A stretch of DNA of 7,349 bases from an uncultured Paracoccaceae bacterium (GTDB lineage: Bacteria; Pseudomonadota; Alphaproteobacteria; Rhodobacterales; Rhodobacteraceae), in assembly GCA_937907485.1 (NCBI GenBank), contig CALESR010000162.1, positions 1-7,349 of the forward strand, in the 5' to 3' direction. Positions 5,508 through 7,349 of the stretch are shown piece by piece. The notes beneath the pieces are model-generated. The model had not been told where the DNA came from. It searched no databases and saw only the letters and a program-made list of their open reading frames with translations. Each line of letters starts with the position of its first letter. Position 1 is the first letter of the stretch. A program made the position numbers and the translations under genes.

Positions 5508-5915
5508 GTGCCCGCCGCTGCCCTGTTGTCGTTGTCCCTGTGGATCGTATTCATCAACACCCTGACCTTTGCGCTGTTCCGCCTCGACAAGCGCCGCGCG
5601 ATTGCCGGGGCCTGGCGAATCCCTGAGGCCCATCTGCTGCTGGCCGCCGTGCTGGGCGGTTCGGTGGGGGCGCGGATCGGCCAGATCCTGCTGCGGCACA
5701 AGACCCGCAAACAACCCTTTCGCTCGCTGCTCAACTTGGTGTTGGCGCTGCAACTGGGGGTTCTGGTCATCATCACCGCCCTTGCAACGTCGCCCACCCT
5801 TGCCGGTCATGCCCGTTCATTGGCGCTTTCACTCTTGCTGCCCGAGGCCACGCTGACCGAGGTCGCCGACAACCGACGCGCCGAGTTTGTAACGATCCGG
5901 CGCGGCATGAACTGA
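5508..5915 (+). CDS. DUF1294 family inner-membrane protein
   Basis: 135 residues with about three hydrophobic segments (roughly 4-24, 41-62, 72-95). The family signature is clear: N17-x3-F21 in the first helix, DK (27-28), WRIPE (36-40), LGGS-x-GA (49-55) and RHKT (63-66) followed by F71. The biochemical role of DUF1294 is unknown to me; members are small membrane proteins, sometimes fused to a cold-shock domain, which is absent here. The C-terminal 30 or so residues, with several charged residues, extend past the usual core. The start is GTG at 5508, supported by GAGG about nine bases upstream; the nearer ATG at 5495 is out of frame. Transcribed divergently from fadH; it converges with the lipoprotein gene with only 7 bp between the stops. 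Confidence 0.88.
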   Translation: MPAAALLSLSLWIVFINTLTFALFRLDKRRAIAGAWRIPEAHLLLAAVLGGSVGARIGQILLRHKTRKQPFRSLLNLVLALQLGVLVIITALATSPTLAGHARSLALSLLLPEATLTEVADNRRAEFVTIRRGMN

Positions 5916-5922
5916 ACGCGCG

Positions 5923-6549
5923 TTATTGCGGGCGGTTCGCCGCACGCATCCGCATCACAAAGCCGCGCAGGATGGCCAGACCGCTTTCGCGCTCGAACGG
6001 GTGCTCGGCCGCGGCCAGCACCGACAGCGTCACCACCCGCCCGGCCACCGGCAGGATGGCGCGCCAATAGGTCTCGTCGAAACTGCGCGGATTGTCGGCG
6101 TCGTGGATCAACAGCCACACCGCGCCATCGGCAAACACCGCCTCGTTCACCGTGATCCGCCCCGGGTCGCCCGAGCGACCCAGTTGCGCTCGCCCCGGCG
6201 CGGTCTGCAGAAAGGGCACAAGGCGGCGCATCTGGTCGGGGTCATCGCTGGCGTCGATCCGCGTCACCGTCGCCGACAACACCGGCGAGGGGCGGATCGT
6301 GCCCCGGCAGCGCACCAGCAGAACAAAGGCCTCGATGTCGCTTTCGCGCGTGGCCTCGATGTCAACGCAATAGCCCGCCGGGCCCGCAACTTGCACCGAG
6401 CCTGCCAGCACGGCGACCTGCGACGGCCCAGCCGTCGGCGCCAAGACCCGGCTGGCCGCCTGGGTCAACGGTGCGGTTTCGAAACAGCCTGCTAATGCCA
6501 TGCACAGTGCCAGCCAGCGCAACCCGCTTTTGACCCTCGGCCCCGCCAA
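5923..6549 (-). CDS. Putative lipoprotein of unknown function (208 aa)
   Basis: Not recognised at family level. The N-terminus is a lipoprotein signal: basic region (Arg5, Lys7, Arg11), hydrophobic WLALCMALAGC and a lipobox with Cys22 as the lipidated residue. The next residue is Phe, not Asp, so by the usual sorting rule it would go to the outer membrane. The mature part has two further Cys (61 and 81), suited to a disulfide across a region rich in beta-forming residues, and a C-terminal half with AVFADGAVWLLIHD and ETYWRAILPV. The start is uncertain: the first codon is TTG at 6549 behind a GGGGG run, and a second TTG at 6522 would give a shorter signal. Codon use and composition agree with a real gene. 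It stands alone between a convergent DUF1294 gene and a 245-bp intergenic region. Confidence 0.7.
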   Translation of the reverse strand: MAGPRVKSGLRWLALCMALAGCFETAPLTQAASRVLAPTAGPSQVAVLAGSVQVAGPAGYCVDIEATRESDIEAFVLLVRCRGTIRPSPVLSATVTRIDASDDPDQMRRLVPFLQTAPGRAQLGRSGDPGRITVNEAVFADGAVWLLIHDADNPRSFDETYWRAILPVAGRVVTLSVLAAAEHPFERESGLAILRGFVMRMRAANRPQ

Positions 6550-6636
6550 GCGTCAGGCCCCCGTCCACAGTGCGCGTGGCATCGGACCTTTACAGGTGTT
6601 GGGCCGAAAACCGGGCAGAGAATGGACATGCATCAA

Positions 6637-6707
6637 GGGGCGCATACCTTGCAAAGGGCGTAACAGATCAACCGTTAAGGCCTGATGATCCATCCGGCAA
6701 GCGCCCC
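6637..6707. repeat. Perfect 7-bp inverted repeat enclosing small hairpins, intergenic 6550-6794
   Basis: GGGGCGC (6637-6643) and GCGCCCC (6701-6707) enclose CCTT-GCA-AAGG (6647-6657) and TAAC-N9-GTTA (6661-6677). The 71-base span with a 7-bp closing stem recalls a tRNA outline, but there is no T-arm or anticodon arm, so it is not one. It may be a small structured RNA or nothing. Otherwise I see no gene in 6550-6794 beyond the promoters expected for the divergent flanking genes. Confidence 0.25.
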
Positions 6708-6738
6708 GTGTTCGCCAACATGCCGCAGCCGCTGGGGC

Positions 6739-6767
6739 TTGCGTCGGTTTCACGCTGTGACTAGCTG
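6739..6767 (+). promoter_or_regulatory. Candidate promoter for the 74-residue membrane protein
   Basis: TTGCGT (6739-6744) and TAGCTG (6762-6767) are 17 bp apart, giving a predicted start near 6774 and a leader of about 20 bases. Only moderate matches to consensus. Confidence 0.25.
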
Positions 6768-6794
6768 CCACATGACCCTGCCGGAGCCCCCGCC

Positions 6795-7019
6795 ATGCTG
6801 GCCCTTCTTGACCGTCTGCCCCTTCTCCCTTTGGCTTTCGCCGCGCTGGCACTGGGCCTCGCGCCGTTTTTCCCCGAGCCGCATCTGTGGGAAAAGCTCA
6901 AGATGCTGGCCGCGGGAACCCTAGTGCGCCCGCTCGACTGGTTCGACCTGCTGCTGCATGCGACGCCTGTGGTCTTGCTGGCGCTCAAGCTGCTGCGCAT
7001 GGCCCTGACGCGCAACTGA
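6795..7019 (+). CDS. Small two-helix membrane protein, 'RND transporter'-labelled family (74 aa)
   Basis: 74 residues starting MLALLDRLPLLPLAFAALALGLAPFFPEPHLWEKLKM in outline: a hydrophobic segment (about 9-26), a conserved-looking amphipathic stretch with PEPHLWEKLKMLAAGTLVRPLDWFDLLLH (28-56), then a second hydrophobic segment (57-68) and a basic tail. I recognise this as a short protein common in Rhodobacterales, where databases often call it 'RND transporter'. That name is misleading, because a 74-residue protein cannot be an RND pump; its role is unknown. The ATG has GGAG eight bases upstream. No terminator hairpin is visible between its stop and the argD leader 40 bases further on, so read-through into argD is possible. 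Confidence 0.75.
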   Translation: MLALLDRLPLLPLAFAALALGLAPFFPEPHLWEKLKMLAAGTLVRPLDWFDLLLHATPVVLLALKLLRMALTRN

Positions 7020-7023
7020 CCCC

Positions 7024-7052
7024 TCGACAGACGGATCGCGCCGCGCTATCCG
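7024..7052 (+). promoter_or_regulatory. Candidate promoter of the argD leader
   Basis: TCGACA (five of six bases match the -35 consensus TTGACA) and TATCCG are separated by exactly 17 bp. The expected transcription start, seven bases past the -10, is position 7059, the A of the leader-peptide ATG. The transcript would then be leaderless, as described for trpL in Sinorhizobium meliloti. Confidence 0.4.
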
Positions 7053-7058
7053 GACGCC

Positions 7059-7112
7059 ATGACCACGCTGCACGCCCTTTCCAGCCTGCGACGCCGACGC
7101 ACCAGCGTCTGA
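7059..7112 (+). CDS. Putative arginine leader peptide upstream of argD (17 aa)
   Basis: The frame encodes MTTLHALSSLRRRRTSV. Codons 11-14 are four consecutive Arg codons (CGA CGC CGA CGC, 7089-7100), close to the stop at 7110-7112, as expected for an attenuator leader in front of an arginine biosynthetic gene. No real ribosome binding site precedes the ATG, but the promoter candidate would start the RNA at the ATG, so translation could be leaderless. The 5' end of the frame (7059-7070) can pair with 7103-7108 and 7115-7120, and the Arg region folds as GACGC-ACCA-GCGTC (7096-7109). The frame could still be chance: a 17-codon frame is short and Arg codons are common in GC-rich DNA. I know of no established arginine attenuator of this kind in this group. 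Confidence 0.4.
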   Translation: MTTLHALSSLRRRRTSV

Positions 7113-7200
7113 TCGGTCATGCCTGCCCTGCAGGCCCCTCTCCCCTCCTCTGAACCCGCATTGACTCGGCCCGCTGCCTTCGGCACGAATGGGCCTTCGC
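7113..7200 (+). other. Candidate attenuator region with mutually exclusive pairings before argD
   Basis: GCAGGC (7130-7135) can pair with GCCTGC at 7121-7126 (hairpin, 3-base loop) or with an identical GCCTGC at 7084-7089, just before the Arg codons. GGGCC (7191-7195) can pair with GGCCC at 7168-7172, closing a hairpin with an inner TGCC/GGCA, or with GGCCC at 7133-7137. A pyrimidine-only run (7135-7150) follows the first hairpin; no clear T-run follows either, so a classical terminator is not evident, and control at the level of translation is an alternative. Confidence 0.3.
7161..7190 (+). promoter_or_regulatory. Alternative proximal promoter of argD
   Basis: TTGACT (five of six bases to consensus) is followed after 18 bp by ACGAAT. 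Transcription would start near 7197, leaving a leader of about 20 bases before argD. If this is the true promoter the upstream leader peptide would not be in the argD mRNA. Confidence 0.35.
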
Positions 7201-7215
7201 GTTAAGGGATTTCCC

Positions 7216-7349
7216 ATGATTACCACCGTTCTGCCCACCTATAACCGCGCGCCGCTGTCCTTTGTGAAGGGCGAAGGGTCTTGGCTGATCGAGGCCGATG
7301 GCCGCCGATTCCTCGATCTGGGCGCGGGCATCGCGGTCAATGCGCTGGG
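7216..7349 (+). CDS. argD: Acetylornithine aminotransferase, N-terminal part (runs off the window)
   Basis: A pyridoxal-phosphate enzyme of class-III aminotransferases that converts N-acetylglutamate 5-semialdehyde to N-acetylornithine in arginine biosynthesis; ArgD proteins often also serve lysine synthesis. Forty-four complete codons are visible, starting MITTVLPTYNRAPLSFVKGE and continuing through WLIEADGRRFLDLGAGIAVNALG. The YNR...F-x-KGEG-x-WL-x-x-x-G-x-x-x-LDLGAGIAVN pattern is typical of the ArgD N-terminus in alphaproteobacteria. The catalytic Lys and cofactor site lie outside the window. The ATG has AAGGGA (7204-7209) six bases upstream. In relatives argF commonly follows, which cannot be checked here. 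Regulation may involve the upstream leader peptide or a proximal promoter. Confidence 0.88.
   Translation, partial: MITTVLPTYNRAPLSFVKGEGSWLIEADGRRFLDLGAGIAVNAL

Noticed and set aside
3296..5626. A 776-codon open frame on the plus strand opposite fadH
   Set aside because: It is the antisense shadow of a fully conserved fadH; the translation is rich in Arg, His and Gln with no domain, and it runs through the fadH terminator and promoter region.
6637..6707. tRNA gene suggested by the 7-bp closing stem and 71-base length
   Set aside because: Neither strand has a T-arm with GTTC, a proper anticodon arm or the T8 and A9/A14 positions in place.
6570..6764. A 64-codon plus-strand open frame in the intergenic region
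   Set aside because: No ribosome binding site, no motif, and composition unlike the neighbouring genes.
7135..7150. Pyrimidine run after the first argD-leader hairpin as a CCUCCUCCC-motif small RNA of the kind known in Rhodobacter
   Set aside because: The exact motif is not present and the run is not in a hairpin loop, so the resemblance is too loose.

Overview
The window looks like chromosomal DNA from a GC-rich alphaproteobacterium, most probably of the Rhodobacterales (Rhodobacter/Roseobacter relatives). The reasons are the family-level look of the proteins (TakP/DctP-type TRAP binding protein, ArgD N-terminus, the 74-residue two-helix protein often labelled 'RND transporter'), the strong G/C third-position bias and compact gene spacing. 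There is no rRNA, tRNA, CRISPR array or recognisable insertion sequence. This placement is by recognition, not by a search.

Layout, left to right. Minus strand 1-427: N-terminal part of a TRAP substrate-binding protein with a twin-arginine signal, preceded by a nested stem-loop that touches its ribosome binding site and by a TGCAAA-N5-TTTGCA palindrome. Minus strand 583-1461: a ten-helix EamA/DMT permease. Plus strand 1693-2152: two tiny, related, Gly/Lys-rich proteins (44 and 47 residues), each with a good ribosome binding site and a candidate promoter; a strong intrinsic terminator lies between them. Minus strand 2234-3139: a LysR-type regulator, with its own terminator and two sets of repeats upstream. 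Minus strand 3338-5353: a full-length FadH-type 2,4-dienoyl-CoA reductase whose active-site and iron-sulfur residues can be placed exactly. Plus strand 5508-5915: a DUF1294 membrane protein. Minus strand 5923-6549: an unrecognised lipoprotein, convergent with it at a 7-bp gap. Plus strand 6795-7019: the 74-residue membrane protein. Plus strand 7216-end: the start of argD (acetylornithine aminotransferase).

How the genes work together: there is little sign of one pathway. fadH serves beta-oxidation of unsaturated fatty acids, the TRAP protein and EamA permease serve uptake or efflux, and argD begins arginine biosynthesis. Most genes appear to be single transcription units with their own terminators or regulatory repeats.

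The two least ordinary items are (i) the paralogous pair of tiny Gly/Lys-rich proteins, and (ii) a 17-codon reading frame with four consecutive Arg codons just upstream of argD. The latter has a promoter-like sequence that would start the transcript at its ATG, and several mutually exclusive pairings downstream: the architecture of a ribosome-mediated arginine attenuator. Both need experimental confirmation; short pairings are common by chance at this GC content.
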